From Callorhinus ursinus (Eukaryota > Chordata > Mammalia > Carnivora > Otariidae), in the NCBI RefSeq assembly GCF_003265705.1, contig NW_020312935.1:8583995-8647994 (forward strand): 64,000 bases of DNA. Reading direction: 5' to 3'. Shown here piece after piece: positions 36,010-48,430 of this stretch (the stretch's first letter is position 1; each line of letters begins with the position of its first letter). The translations under genes and the position numbers were made by a program. The notes below the pieces were generated by a model. That model searched no databases and was not told where the DNA came from. It saw only the letters and a program-made list of their open reading frames with translations.

Positions 36010-36460
36010 ATTTATTTATTTGCATTGTGCCTGCAGCAGCCTGTCTGGTAAATGCCTGTGTAACAGCTAATTAAAATAGCTTTTAGACGTATTTTTCAAT
36101 TAAGATGCAGTTCACTAAGCCAATCAATTATAGGTTATTATAAAATTTCAAAGGTGACTTAAAATGCAATAGCACAAAATTAAGAAATCATAATTTACCC
36201 AAAAGGGCCACCTTGATTTTAAAGTGTCAACCATCGAACTGTGTATAATCTCCAAAAAGTATGGTAATTACGTCCACTCCCTTCCCACGTCTGACTAATG
36301 CATTACAATAAATTAAAAGGGCAATTTAGAAATATGCCTTTGAAGTTGCCCCTGCATTATTAAATCAGGGACAAAGAATTATATTCTTTATGCCAACTTG
36401 CCATAATTTATACTGCCCTTGAGATAAACACAAAACGGGGAATGACTAACATCGTTTTTT
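36010..36460. promoter_or_regulatory. Possible conserved non-coding element (enhancer-like)
   Basis: A 450-base AT-rich block with no recognised repeat. It has many homeodomain/POU-type words: CTAATTAAAAT, CAATTAAGATG, CAATCAATTATAGG, GGTAATTACG, TAATGCATTAC and TGCATTATTAAATC. The style resembles conserved developmental enhancers, but conservation cannot be tested from one sequence. Confidence 0.35.
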
Positions 36461-37389
36461 TAGAAAAGAAGCCTGTGCCATTAGGAAGGCTTGTCCTTTC
36501 AGTTTGGCTAACATACCCCTATATGCACCCAGATGTGGACATATGCATTGTTCTGGGGCATTCTTCTTCTGACAGAAGCTCATAGAGGGAAAATTTTCAT
36601 TAGGCAAGAGCTGTGGGTGTCATTAAAAAGGAACAAGATTAGTATTGACTGTGGGAAGCAGAGGTCAGAGAGGGGCCTGCCTTTCCTATTACTGCTTTTT
36701 TTTTTTTATATGTATCTAATCATTTCAGGTCCTGATGAGTCCTTTGTGTGTGGAATTCCTGCTTTAAATGTTGTAATACATCAAGCCAAGGTTCATCTAA
36801 AAAAATGTGCTTCGAAGGCTGTTCCAATTTTGCTGCCATAAATTTATTATTTAAAGAAAATGCTGTGACATACAATATTTTAGTATCTTAGAAATGCAGG
36901 AGGGCTATCACAGAGGCAAAGACGGGAAGGGAAGATGAGCAGTAACCATCCGTTGTTATTGGAGCTGGACATCCCAGCATGGCCAGAGAGATCAAAAGTG
37001 GGAGAAGACCCAGAAATAAAAGAATAGATCAGAGGAGAATGCCTTTTTTTTCCAGCATTGCCCTGCTTCCGAGGCAGTGTCCATGGCAGAGGCCCCAGGA
37101 GACAGGAGCTACACAACAAGGCTTGATAAAGAGACCATGTCTCCCCTTAGACTTCAGCAATGCCAGCCTTCAACTCTGGCCACACCACCTCCTTCCCCAC
37201 TCTCTGCCCAGACGTGCACACCCAAAGGCCCAGGCAGTCCCTCACGCCCACTTCCTACTTTATCAGCCCAACAGAGTGGGGTTGTTGTCTCCAGTCACTT
37301 CCCAATCTGCAAGGAATTAAAAGCCAGGGTAGTCTGCTTGCACCAAGGCCTGGGGTGCAAGGGCACCCCTGCCCCGAGGAGTCTGCAGC
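36461..37389. other. Unassigned stretch, GC-richer at 37040-37390
   Basis: Three overlapping plus-strand frames of 110-119 codons (36979-37519) have no recognisable protein and arise in GC-rich text. No gene supported. Confidence 0.5.
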
Positions 37390-37610
37390 CCCGAGGAGCT
37401 CATGGGTGATATCAGACCACCTGGGTTCCCATCTTCCCAGTCATGCACGAGGGGAATGGGAGAATCTCTCACTGTACTTTAGTGGCCTCATTTGTAAAAA
37501 CATAGATCCTGCCTCCTGATGTTTCCACACATCAACAATGCAAGGCTTGCAACATGCTTGACACAGCACCTGCCACAAAACAAGGGCTCAATGTGTTAGT
37601 TCCTTCTTCT
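37390..37610 (+). repeat. MIR SINE
   Basis: GATATCAGACCACCTGGGTTCCCATC…AATCTCTCACTGTACTTTAGTGGCCTCATTTGTAAAAACATAG…GACACAGCACCTGCCACAAAACAAGGGCTCAATGTG follows the MIR order end to end. Confidence 0.65.
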
Positions 37611-38219
37611 TGTCTTCCACCAGTGCATCTCCTGGGTACTCTCATGTTCTGCCTTTTTATTGTTCTACAACACTAGACAATCTGTGGGTGCCATCAAAAC
37701 ACCCCTGGTGGCAGAGATTGGTTTCTTCTGCCTCAGTCTTAAGAGTTCTGACATACGAGGGAGGCAGCTTTGTGCCCCTGTCTAGGATTCAGTATCTGAT
37801 GCTCCCACTTTCTGCTGGCCTCCCTTGCAGGGGAGATTCTCCTTGTGTCCCCTGAAGATACCTATATTGGAACACCTGGAATATTGCTAGGACATTCCAA
37901 AAACTGTTCCTTTACTGAGATCATTTGTCCATGTATTAACATAAATTTCATTTATTTAACAAGTATTTACTGAAAGAAAACTTCCTCCGAATCCTCAGCT
38001 CGGGCTCAGGCACAATCTCCTGCCTCTTCCTAAGGGTAGGTATTTTTCTCCCATTTCCCCATATTCCTTCTAACTCTAGCAACTTCCTCCTCTCCCAGAC
38101 TTAGTATCTTTTATGCACAGTATGTTTATGGTGGTGCCAACCCTGATGCTGACTCATGGTTGCAAGACAGATGTTCCTCCTGAGGATACAGAATACCTTT
38201 CCCCAAAATTGACCTGGCA
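37611..38219. other. Unassigned stretch
   Basis: No gene or confident repeat. Confidence 0.5.
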
Positions 38220-38400
38220 TCTGACGAAATCCTTCAACTCTGCCTATGAAGAGATGTGTGCCCTTGGCAAGTCACTTGGCCTCTCTGAGCAGCTTCATTC
38301 AAATTATAGCTAAAATAATACCGTTTCCTCTCAGGCTTTTGTAAAATACTCACAAAGGAAATATCTAGCACTAGCTAGTGTAAGCTCAACATGAGAGTAT
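38220..38400 (+). repeat. MIR SINE fragment
   Basis: CTTGGCAAGTCACTTGGCCTCTCTGAGCAGCTTCATTC…CTAAAATAATACCGTTTCCTCTCAGGC…AAATATCTAGCACTAGCTAG. Confidence 0.65.
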
Positions 38401-38439
38401 GATCAATTTCCGTGTCTTCCGTTTAGTCATGGATCCCAT

Positions 38440-39280
38440 TTGTTTTTTCTGTTTTTTCAAATTGTGGTAAAGTACACATATAAAATTTACCATCTTAACC
38501 ATTTTTTTAAATGTATACTTCAGTGGCATTAAGTGTATTCACGTTGTTATTCAACCATCACCGCCATCCATCTCCACAACTGTTTTCATCTTCCCAAACT
38601 GAAAATCTATAAACAATAATTCCTCATGCTTCCCCTTCTACTTTCTGTCTCTATGAACTTGGTTACTCTAGGTACCTCATAGGATTGCAGTCACACTGTA
38701 TTTGTCTTCTGTTGACTGGTTAATTTCACTTAGCATAATGTCCTCGGAGGTTCATCCATGTTGTAGCACGTGTCAGAATCCACTTCCTTTTTAAGGCTGA
38801 AGAATATTCCATTGTATGTATGAATGTACATACCATATTTTGCTTATTCATTCTTTCATGGACACGTGGGTTGCTTTGTGATGAATGCTGCTATAAATGT
38901 GGGTGTACAAATATATCTTCTAGACCCTGCTTTCAATTCTTTTGAGTATATATACAAAAGTAGAATTGCTAGATCATATGGCAATTTGATGTTTAGTTTT
39001 TTGAAAAACCCCATACTGGTTTTGACAGTGGCTATACCATTTTACATCCCCAACAATGGTGCAAAAGGTAATTAACCCAGATCTTTGCTAACACTTGTTA
39101 TTTTCTGTTTTGTTTTGCTTTGCTTGGTTGGTTTTTTGCTAGTAGCCATCCTACTGGGTGTAAGGTGATATCTCATTGCAGTTTGGGATCGAATTTCCCT
39201 AATGATTTATAATGTTGAACATCTTGTCATGTTGTTACTGGTCATTTATATATCTTCTTTGGAGAACCTATTTATTTTTA
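38440..39280 (-). repeat. L1 LINE 3' region, antisense
   Basis: Well recognisable antisense L1 text: GTGGTAAAGTACACATATAAAATTTACCATCTTAACC, then CATAATGTCCTCGGAGGTTCATCCATG, GAATATTCCATTGTATGTATG, GTAGAATTGCTAGATCATATGGC, CTGGGTGTAAGGTGATATCTCATTGCAGTTTGGGATCG, and ATCTTCTTTGGAGAA. The 83-codon frame inside it is a chance opening. Confidence 0.85.
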
Positions 39281-39299
39281 AACGTTATTATCTGTAATC

Positions 39300-39720
39300 C
39301 AGTTTGGTGGAGTATTCAGTGGCCCAGAGCTGAGTTTGGCCCTAGTGCTGCCACTAACCAGCTGTGTGATCTCAAGCGATGTGAGGAATCTCTGTGAGAC
39401 TCATTTTACTTTAATATAAAATAGGGATAAAAATCGTACTTCCTGGAGCACCTGGGTGGCTCAGTCAGTTGGGCATCGACTCTTGATTTCAGCTGAGTTT
39501 ATGATCTCGGGGGTCGTGAGATCAAGCCCCACGTTGGACTCTGCACTCAGAGGGGAGTCTGCTTGAGATTCTCTCTCCTTCTGCCCCTCTCCCCTGCTCA
39601 TTCTCTTTTGCACTCTCTCTCTCCCTCTCTCTCAAGTAAATAAATCTTTAAAAAAGAGTACTTCCCATATAGGAATGCTGTGATATGATGACCAAAAAAT
39701 GCTCATCTGAGTCTGCTTGC
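39300..39720 (+). repeat. MIR SINE interrupted by a Can-SINE
   Basis: Left part: CTGAGTTTGGCCCTAGTGCTGCCACTAACCAGCTGTGTGATCTCAAGCGATGTG…CTCATTTTACTTTAATATAAAATAGGGATAA. It resumes after the SINE with GTACTTCCCATATAGGAATGCTGTGATATG. The split gives a clear order of insertion. Confidence 0.8.
39436..39665 (+). mobile_element. Can-SINE (SINEC), complete, 8-bp TSDs
   Basis: Plus-orientation body 39444-39657. Head GGAGCACCTGGGTGGCTCAGTC, CT-rich middle, tail AAGTAAATAAATCTTTAAAAAAGA. TSD GTACTTCC at 39436-39443 and 39658-39665, inside a MIR. Confidence 0.95.
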
Positions 39721-40204
39721 AATAAGAACAAGAAGGGGGCAGGACTATTGTTATAACATCAATTTCATCCCCGCTATTATTATAGGAAAGTAAGTTCCTC
39801 AATTACTCTCGTTAGTCACAGATAAATGGAGTGAAGATGTACCTTTTCCACCAAAGAGTGCTGGACAGCTGTCTATGTGAAGAACAGTATTCTCAGAAAG
39901 ACTGAAATGACTTGCAGTGCAATTTCCATGTTTGTATGACTCTTCTTCCCACCTCTGCCATCCACCATTCTTTCTGAAAAATCTCCCAATTCTCAGGAAA
40001 GCACACAATAGAACCTCTTTCTGCCGCCAAATGGTGTGTGCTAGCTGCATAAGTGATTCTTCTGGTTTGCTGTTTGGATAGTGATTAGTTTAGATGAAGT
40101 CAGTGTCTGTAAGGAACGTGCACTTCTGGGTGGCTCCTAAAGATGCATCATCCAGGGGTTTTTCCTATGTCCAGTCAGATATAGTAACACCTAAGAACCA
40201 GTGT
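39721..40204. other. Unassigned stretch
   Basis: No gene or confident repeat. Confidence 0.5.
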
Positions 40205-40445
40205 GAACTGCCTAGGAAATACTTACCATGTGATTACTGTATGCTAGAGAGCAGGGCTTCTGCATATGTCATCCCTTTGGATACTGAAAATGAAGCTGTG
40301 AATCAAATAATGTCCCCATTTTAGAGATGAGGAGACTGAACCTCATGAAGGTGATCTAACTTGATGATTTCAGCTCACACAACTTTTATAGGAGGATTTG
40401 GGATTCGAGTGTACCTCTGATTGAGTCTAATCTTTTCTCTGCTCT
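40205..40445 (-). repeat. MIR SINE
   Basis: Antisense MIR: TTACCATGTGATTACTGTATGCTAGAGAGC…TAATGTCCCCATTTTAGAGATGAGGAGACTGAACC…GGATTTGGGATTCGAG. Confidence 0.75.
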
Positions 40446-40899
40446 TCTTCCTCTACAGCAGTTCAGAAAATGTTGGGGGCGGGAGGTAACTATCTGTTGT
40501 CCACTTATATATTTCATAGCAAGTGGAAGGTAAGGGGCACTGTAAGCATGGATTTTTAGGGAACCAAGAATTCAAGATTAATTCTGCTGTTTCCACGAGA
40601 TGGAGGAAGGGTTATATTCCCAGTGCCAATGTTAAACTTAATAGACTGGATCATAAATGAATTAGATAGATGAATAACAGAGAGAGGGAGAGAGAGAGAG
40701 AGTGCTCTCTCCAATATATATAGCATTATCCTCATCTGTACAGTATGAGTATTCCCCTATCTGAAAGTGTGAGTAAAATGCTCTGACATTGGAAAGGGAT
40801 GTATAGAAGCTTTAAGTCTCCTCCAGCGCGTACATACCTTTCCACCGCATCTATTCCCAGTTCACAGATGAGGAAGCTGAGGCCGAGAGAATGAGTTGC
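40446..40899. other. Unassigned stretch with a (GA)n run
   Basis: AG-rich run at 40678-40703. TTCACAGATGAGGAAGCTGAGG at 40860-40882 is another antisense MIR core remnant. Confidence 0.5.
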
Positions 40900-41175
40900 C
40901 TGAAGTCAGCAATTGCTCCTCTAAGGTGTCTTCACTCTGTATGGCTTAGTGGTGAGATTATGGGCCCCAATCAGAATCCGTTAGATGCTGATTCTGATCC
41001 CAATTTCTGCTCACATCTAGAGGACCTTGCTAGGCCCTGCCACCCCTGGGGACTTCAGATTTTCCATCTGGAAAACAAAAAATGACATTGTCTGACTCAC
41101 GAGGCTTTGTGACTATGAGATTTGATAGCATTTGTGAAAATGTGCTTTGCCAAGTTTGATGCACGCTTCATGCTT
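40900..41175 (+). repeat. MIR SINE fragment
   Basis: GATGCTGATTCTGATCCCAATTTCTGC…CCTTGCTAGG…CAGATTTTCCATCTGGAAAACAAAAAATGACATTG…GAGGCTTTGTGACTATGAGATTTGATAGC follows the MIR order. Confidence 0.6.
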
Positions 41176-42526
41176 TTAACAAATGCTGCTTTCACTTCTT
41201 TCCCCGTGGACAGTACTTCTGATCAATAAAGTAAACCTTACCCCATTTCTCAGATTAGGATGCCCAGGTCACAGCTGCTGACAGCTTGCATGGCTTTATG
41301 CTCAATAAAGAGGAACAGAGAAGATTTATCACCTAGATGTGACAAATGGGCCCTTTCCTATTTATGGTGTCAGGCCATATATTGAAATGACAACCTGTCA
41401 TCTGTCCTGATGACCTTTCAGCTCTCAATCCTTGCTATTTTCTTAAATGAATAATCCACCTATAGGACATGTACCTGCCAATTTCAGCAATCAATACCAT
41501 CCTTTTCGGTGGTCGCTATAGGAACTTGTTGTTACCCCTCAAACAGATGCTTGAGTCAGAGGGAAGCAATTCATTCTGCCCAGTGCAAACAGATCTCAGC
41601 ATTTTAGTTGGGAAATACAACGACCTCAGAGAATCACTTTCTCTAATGAGAAATTCTTAGTGGGAAGGAGTATAGACTCAAGGGGAGTTTAAGTCAGTCA
41701 TTTGTATGGTCATGAAACATTCTTTTATTTTTTAAAGACCTACAATGTGTCAGACTCAGTACTAAGCCTATAGTTGGTATTACCTAGCATGAACACACCT
41801 AGGATGTGCATGTGTCCGTCACAGGTAATATACATTATACATATAGACGCATATGTGCTTTTGTATGTGATAGGATGGTGATTTGCAGAGATGGTGTGCA
41901 TATAAATAACTACTAAATGACCAAATGCATTATAGGCCAAAAGAGAGGGCTAATATGCTATGAGAATCTAGAAGAGAAAAGAAAACACCATTTCTACATT
42001 GGATATCTTAGAGATGACTTCATAGGCTGTGAAGTTTGGAAAGAATTTGGACAAATGCACATGAGGAGGCAGAGGGTCCTGAAGAGAGAAGAAAAAGTAT
42101 ACACAAAATGTGACTGTGAAATGGGCCATGTACAGTATAAATCAAGACCAGGGACTTGTCTCATGTACTCCTGTGTTCCTGGCACCTTGTGTCAGCATAC
42201 AGTAGGTATGATCATTAACAACAACATCATTAAAGCTTTGTTGAATGAGCTGTGGATAGACAAGATTGGGGACAACTGATTTTCCAGAATAACAAAGGTT
42301 ATAGATCCAATCCTGAGGAAGTTTAGAACAGGAATGGAAGATGCAGATACAGATAGAGATGTAGATACGGACACGGACATGGATATTAATCACACACACA
42401 TTCCTCCTCTTGTGTTAACGTATGCCTGTCAGACCTGATGAATCCTGGACTAATGACTGACCTTAGGATTATATGGTATTTAAATAACAAAGATTACTTC
42501 ATTTCACTTAAAATACGGTGCAACAT
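41176..42526. other. Unassigned stretch before the TUBB retrocopy
   Basis: A 120-codon plus frame (41917-42279) has no recognisable protein. The segment 42340-42396 is a degenerate GATACA/GGACAC-type repeat ending in CACACACACA. Confidence 0.5.
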
Positions 42527-42569
42527 TATTCTTATATTTTATTTTATTTTTTTTAACAAACAACAAATA

Positions 42570-42575
42570 TTTATT
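42570..42575 (-). promoter_or_regulatory. Polyadenylation signal AATAAA of the TUBB retrocopy
   Basis: AATAAA on the minus strand in the 3' UTR of the retrocopy, about 16 bases before the A-rich tail. The surrounding text (…AGTGCCTGGCACATAATAGG…CAATAAA) resembles the 3' end of an L2/MIR-type repeat. As far as I recall, that segment is part of the parental TUBB 3' UTR, so it was copied with the mRNA and is not the repeat into which the copy inserted. Confidence 0.75.
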
Positions 42576-42746
42576 GAGTGCCTATTATGTGCCAGGCACT
42601 GTTCTAGGATCCCCCCCTCCAAAAAAGGAAAACAAAACAAAATAAAATGAGACAGAGGCGGAAAATGCAATTCTGAGGGAGAGGACAGGGGCAGCTGAGG
42701 AAGAAGGCTGAAGGAACGGAGAAGCCTGAGGTCATGGTGCTCTGCC

Positions 42747-44088
<1,342 letters not shown>

Positions 44089-44272
44089 TTATTTTTAATT
44101 CTTTTGCTCGCTTCAAGGTGTGTATGGGGCAAGAAAATGATAGGGAATTTTCTTTCTATACGGCTAACCGCAGGCTGGAAGGATGGGATGTGTCCCAGAG
44201 GCTGGAGCAGCGAGGTCCAAATGCAGAGGCAGGAAGGTTCTGAGAGGGAGAAAAGAGTATTCTTATATTTTA

Positions 44273-45049
44273 GAGAGAAAATTGCCAAGATGGTCTACCT
44301 GCTTCTGGAGGAAGGAGCTTGTTTCTGAGCTGTAAATCCGACTCCTGGAGCCCGCTGGTTTGGAAGAGGCTTAATTTATTTCTGGCTGTCCTTTGAATTT
44401 GCAAAGGCCTCGGCGCTGAAAGATGCTGCAATTCTCCAAGGCTGATCCCCTTGGAATTCATCAGCAAGCACACAGCAAGTCCCTGAAACAGCATCCCATC
44501 TGGTGTGCTCAGGATGTACGTTGCAGGGGTGAAGGAAGGCAGCACCCATGGGCATTCAGCATTTGACCTTCGTATGTTCCCATACAACTGTGCACTCGGG
44601 GCAGCCCTATCTTTGGAGCTGGTCATGTCACTGTTGAAGAAAGATCAGGAATTTGAAAGAAGGCATGATAAAAGGAGTAGAAAGTACAAAGGAACAGAGA
44701 AAAAGTCTTTTGGTAGCAAGTAGAAGAAATCTGACTCAAACTAACCTGGCAGGGAGAAAGTATTTACTTTCTCACTTAATGAGAGAGTCTGAGGTGGGAG
44801 ACAAACATCTCCAATGACTTCAAGAATATTGCCATCTCTGTCTCTTTCCCTCTGCATCTCCTCTCCTTCTTCGCCTCCCTTTCTCCATGTCTTACTTAGC
44901 TTAGATGGTCTCAGCAGGCTGCCCTCAGTCCTTCCTCCCAGAGTCAGGCATCCTTCGGAGGATGACAAGAGAAGGGCAGGCACATCCAGCTCCAGGTTTA
45001 TGCTGGCTTAACTTTCGGAGCCTGAAGGAAGTGGAGAGCTTACTTAGTC
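44273..45049. other. Unassigned stretch after the TUBB retrocopy
   Basis: A 118-codon minus frame (44270-44626) has no recognisable protein. No confident repeat. Confidence 0.5.
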
Positions 45050-45125
45050 AATACACAATCCAAAAATGAAAACAAAAACCGAACCCAAACCAAACAAAAA
45101 CAAAACAAAACAAATACACAATCCA
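45050..45125 (+). mobile_element. A-rich tail-only insertion with 13-bp direct repeats
   Basis: Identical 13-bp repeats (AATACACAATCCA) at 45050-45062 and 45113-45125 enclose 50 bases made almost only of A with scattered C. This is the form expected if only the A-rich tail of a retroposon was inserted. Growth of a microsatellite between chance repeats is an alternative. Confidence 0.7.
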
Positions 45126-45839
45126 GCCTGGTGACAGACTCATCATTGTGCAGTCACTGTGGCCAGAGGGATGGGGTGCCCTGAATGACCAGATCTGGGT
45201 CACAGGTGCACACCGGGGTAAGAGGATACTGTGACTGGCAGCCAGAGCAGAACCACCATTAAGAAATGGAGGAGAGACAGGTTCGAAAAGGGATGTCCGG
45301 AATGAGAGGCTGTTAACAAAACACAAGATGAAAAGGATTTTGCCAGTTTAGAAATGGGGGAAAGACTCTTTTAGGCAGTCTCACACACTGATCAGTGAAG
45401 TAAACAACTTTTTCAGAGTCCTCATTGACTTGGTGAAGCTAGCAGGATAGAAACCGAGAAAAGAAAATAAAGCTTTGGGCATATCCTCAATAGTCCAGCA
45501 TGTGTTAGAGTCGTCTGATTCTGTAACGAAGTCAAACTAAGACCCTTTGAAATGTTGCAGCCCATCCTCAATATTAACTTTTTTGTTTCTGTTTTATTTT
45601 TTTAAGCCAGACTTGATGGGTACAGCTTTGGCTACAGGTGTACTCATGTGTCATTACATAAATAATGATGAGGGTGCTAGTGATACTCTCAGGTCAAAAA
45701 TATACCATAAGTCAGATGGGCATAATCATAAGACCTGTGCATTCTCAAACCATACGGTGACCCACCACTGGAGGTAAGGAAGTTACCTGGTAGGACAGGG
45801 GGCCAGGGAACTGACGTGGCTCTTGGGAGTGACATTCAG
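45126..45839. other. Unassigned stretch
   Basis: No gene or confident repeat. Confidence 0.5.
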
Positions 45840-46030
45840 AATATAATACCGAACATCAATTCTATGCCAAGTATGTGCAGCTCCTCTCTATATTGCTCTC
45901 TTATTCCATCCTTCAGAACTTCCACCAGGGAGAGGAGATTTATTATCATTTCTTCATCCAGAAGAGCAGACTGAAATAAAAAGATTTTCTTGTACAAGGT
46001 CAAATGGTGCCCAAGTTCAGCCCTGTTGTT
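45840..46030 (-). repeat. MIR SINE fragment
   Basis: ATCAATTCTATGCCAAGTATGTGCAGC…TTTATTATCATTTCTTCATCCAGAAGAGCAGACTGAAA…TTGTACAAGGTCAAATGGTGCCCAAGTTCAG. Confidence 0.6.
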
Positions 46031-46326
46031 GCTACAGTGCAACAAATAAACAGAAGCCCGCAACAGTAACACACAATGTCACCATGCTTCTTTCCAATGC
46101 AGTTAGTGTTATTAGGATAGGAAGACAGAATGCTTTAGGAACAGGAAGGAGTGAGCAAACAATGTTACTGGTCTTGAAGGCTGTATAAAGGTTAGCTGGA
46201 AGGAGTGTGGGAAAAGGGAAGCAGCACGTTGGGAACAGCATTCTAAAGGCCTAAGGTTTGTAAACATCAGATATGTCCATTGGGAGCATCTGACCCAAAG
46301 GCACTTGGGAAATACACACTAAAAAA
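46031..46326. other. Unassigned stretch
   Basis: No gene or confident repeat. Confidence 0.5.
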
Positions 46327-46377
46327 ATGAATGAATGAATGAATGAATGAGTGAATGAATAAATATTTATTCATTCA
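46327..46377. repeat. (GAAT)n array ending in a 26-bp perfect palindrome
   Basis: TGAA/GAAT units from 46327 lead into a perfect palindrome at 46352-46377 centred on AAATATTT. It is probably two LINE/MIR tails meeting head to head. Confidence 0.93.
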
Positions 46378-46639
46378 GCATTTTTTATTTATAAACCTTC
46401 ATTATTAATTCACATGATATAGTAGGTCTGCTTAAGTCTTTGAGGAGTTGAACAAATCAATATGTTCATCGTCTCATTTCTATAAAGCTTTCCACAAGAA
46501 CGGAATTAGGGGTGGGGGATCTTTTCCCTGCACTCTTCCTACTCATCCCCACCCCTAGATAGCTCTCCCCAAGGGGTTTATAAACCTCTGCTTATGCACC
46601 CAAATCCTGCTGTCTGACAAAGAAAAACTCCCTGTGAAT
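46378..46639. other. Unassigned stretch
   Basis: AT-rich; nothing recognised. Confidence 0.5.
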
Positions 46640-47010
46640 TATAATTTGGATTTTTTTTAAATATAGGGCAGTCAGAATGTAGCTTTCTGGTGGCCGCTTA
46701 ATTTGGAGGGCATTATTTTTAGCCCTGCAAAGGACCAGTGGCACGAAAACAATTAGGATCTTTTGTCAAGTTAATTAAATTTTACTAAGTGTAGTAATCT
46801 CAGTGGGCTTCGTACACCAGAGGTAAAACTAATTAAAACGCAAATTCTTCCTAGTCTAATAAGGAGTTCTGACTTGGGTAGCTGAAGAATGTTGTGCATA
46901 CTGAGAGATATTCAAAACTAATTTATAATGAGAGGAGGGCAAACCCTTAAATGGCTCAGTTCTGTTGAAGGCTCACTTGAGAACACCAATAAGTATGTTA
47001 AATTGGAGGT
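46640..47010. promoter_or_regulatory. Possible conserved non-coding element (enhancer-like)
   Basis: About 370 repeat-free bases rich in homeodomain-type words: AACAATTAGGATC, AAGTTAATTAAATTTTAC, AAAACTAATTAAAACGC and AAAACTAATTTATAATG. A second candidate with the same style as 36010-36460. Inference only. Confidence 0.35.
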
Positions 47011-48224
47011 GGCCACTTAAAGAAAGGAAGGCAGATTGGAAAACTTTGCTGGGCTCAGGAGAAAAATGGATCCAGCTCAGACAAGTCAGTATGCGGAAGC
47101 CGGGGGAAATGAGGTATCCAGGTTTTATCTGAAAAGCCCTATTTTCTCCCCAGGTTCCTTCTCTTCCTTAAATTCTCCCAGGGCAGGCTGAGCTAATGGC
47201 AATTGCTTTTCCTGTAGTATCCTTTTCTTGGAAAGCTACATGGCACAAGAATGTTTCATTCACAAGGATTCAGATCAGTAGTTAATCCACACCAGGTCTC
47301 CTCCTGCACAGATAGCCCGATGTTTCAGCTGAGGCCACTGACTAAAAAATTCACTGTACTCTAGAAATTAGCAGAGTACTAAATTGGCAATCCAAAATGG
47401 CTCAGTCTTAGTCCTTTCTTTAGAACCCACTGACACCAATTTCTACCTCCTGTCAAATGTGTGTGCATATTTGTGGTTGAGAAATTTGAAATGATTGTTG
47501 AATCACAATGGGCAACCTTCATATCAACTTGGGCACACTTCAATTGACATGCTATTACTCTCCGATTGATTGAAAGTGGCATATACCTGCTGACACTTTC
47601 CTCATTTCTCTGTCTCATGTCACACCCTGTGGTCTGGCTCTGGCCCTGGTATCCCACCGACTTTGGCACGAGCTGCCCATACCCTTCTAATCACCAAATC
47701 TAATGGCCTTTCTTTGTTGCTACTACCCTCGACCAGATTGGATCATTTGTCACATTGACCACCCCATCCCTCCCGACCCATGCTGCTTTATTTAGTTCTG
47801 TGATGCTGTTATAAATGCAGCAGGACCTGCTGGGAATAAGCAACACTAAAGTCTCTTTCTGAGACAGGGGCTTCCTGCCTAGTTTTGCTCAGTAGGTACA
47901 CGAGGATTCTGCCTGAAATGACAGGTGGGTGCCATCATTTTGGGTATCTATCATGTAGCTAGAATTTTTCTTTGTCCTATATTATTTTAATATTTGCATT
48001 ATGTAGGTAAGGCATGCTCATTGTAGAACACTTAGGAAGAGCAGAAACATAAAAGGAGAAGAAAAGATGCATATAACCAAACCACAACTTTATTATTTCC
48101 TTCTTTTTTGTTCTATTTTCCCTTCATGGTCTTAATGCAATTCACGTACCCATGATCATCTTTGTCATGTAATATTCTAGCCTGAGCGTTTTTCTGTGTC
48201 ACTGAAGTATTATAAGCAATTCAG
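47011..48224. other. Unassigned stretch
   Basis: No gene. Text at 47998-48080 may be an old LINE fragment. Confidence 0.45.
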
Positions 48225-48430
48225 TAAAGTTGGAAGAACATGGGCTTTTTAATTTGGCACATCTAGTTTCAAGTCCCAGGTTTACCTAGCTATGCAATGT
48301 TAGGCAAGACTTTACATTTTTTTTTTTTTTTTTTAGTCTGGGTTCCTTGTCTATAAAATAAGATTGATAATGACTATATCATAAACTTGGTAATAGGATG
48401 AAACTGGCTCATGTTTAAAACTTGTTTAGC
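48225..48430 (+). repeat. MIR SINE with an internal T-run
   Basis: AAGAACATGGGCTTTTTAATTTGGC…AGTTTCAAGTCCCAGG…AGACTTTACA, then a pure T-run at 48319-48336, then CTTGTCTATAAAATAAGATTGATAATGAC and a decayed tail. Confidence 0.65.

Noticed and set aside
36979..37519. Three overlapping plus-strand frames of 110-119 codons
   Set aside because: They overlap in different frames within a GC-rich patch, have no recognisable domain, and the last runs into a MIR.
41917..42279. Plus-strand frame of 120 codons
   Set aside because: No recognisable protein, codon use looks like translated non-coding DNA, and no splice or promoter context is seen.
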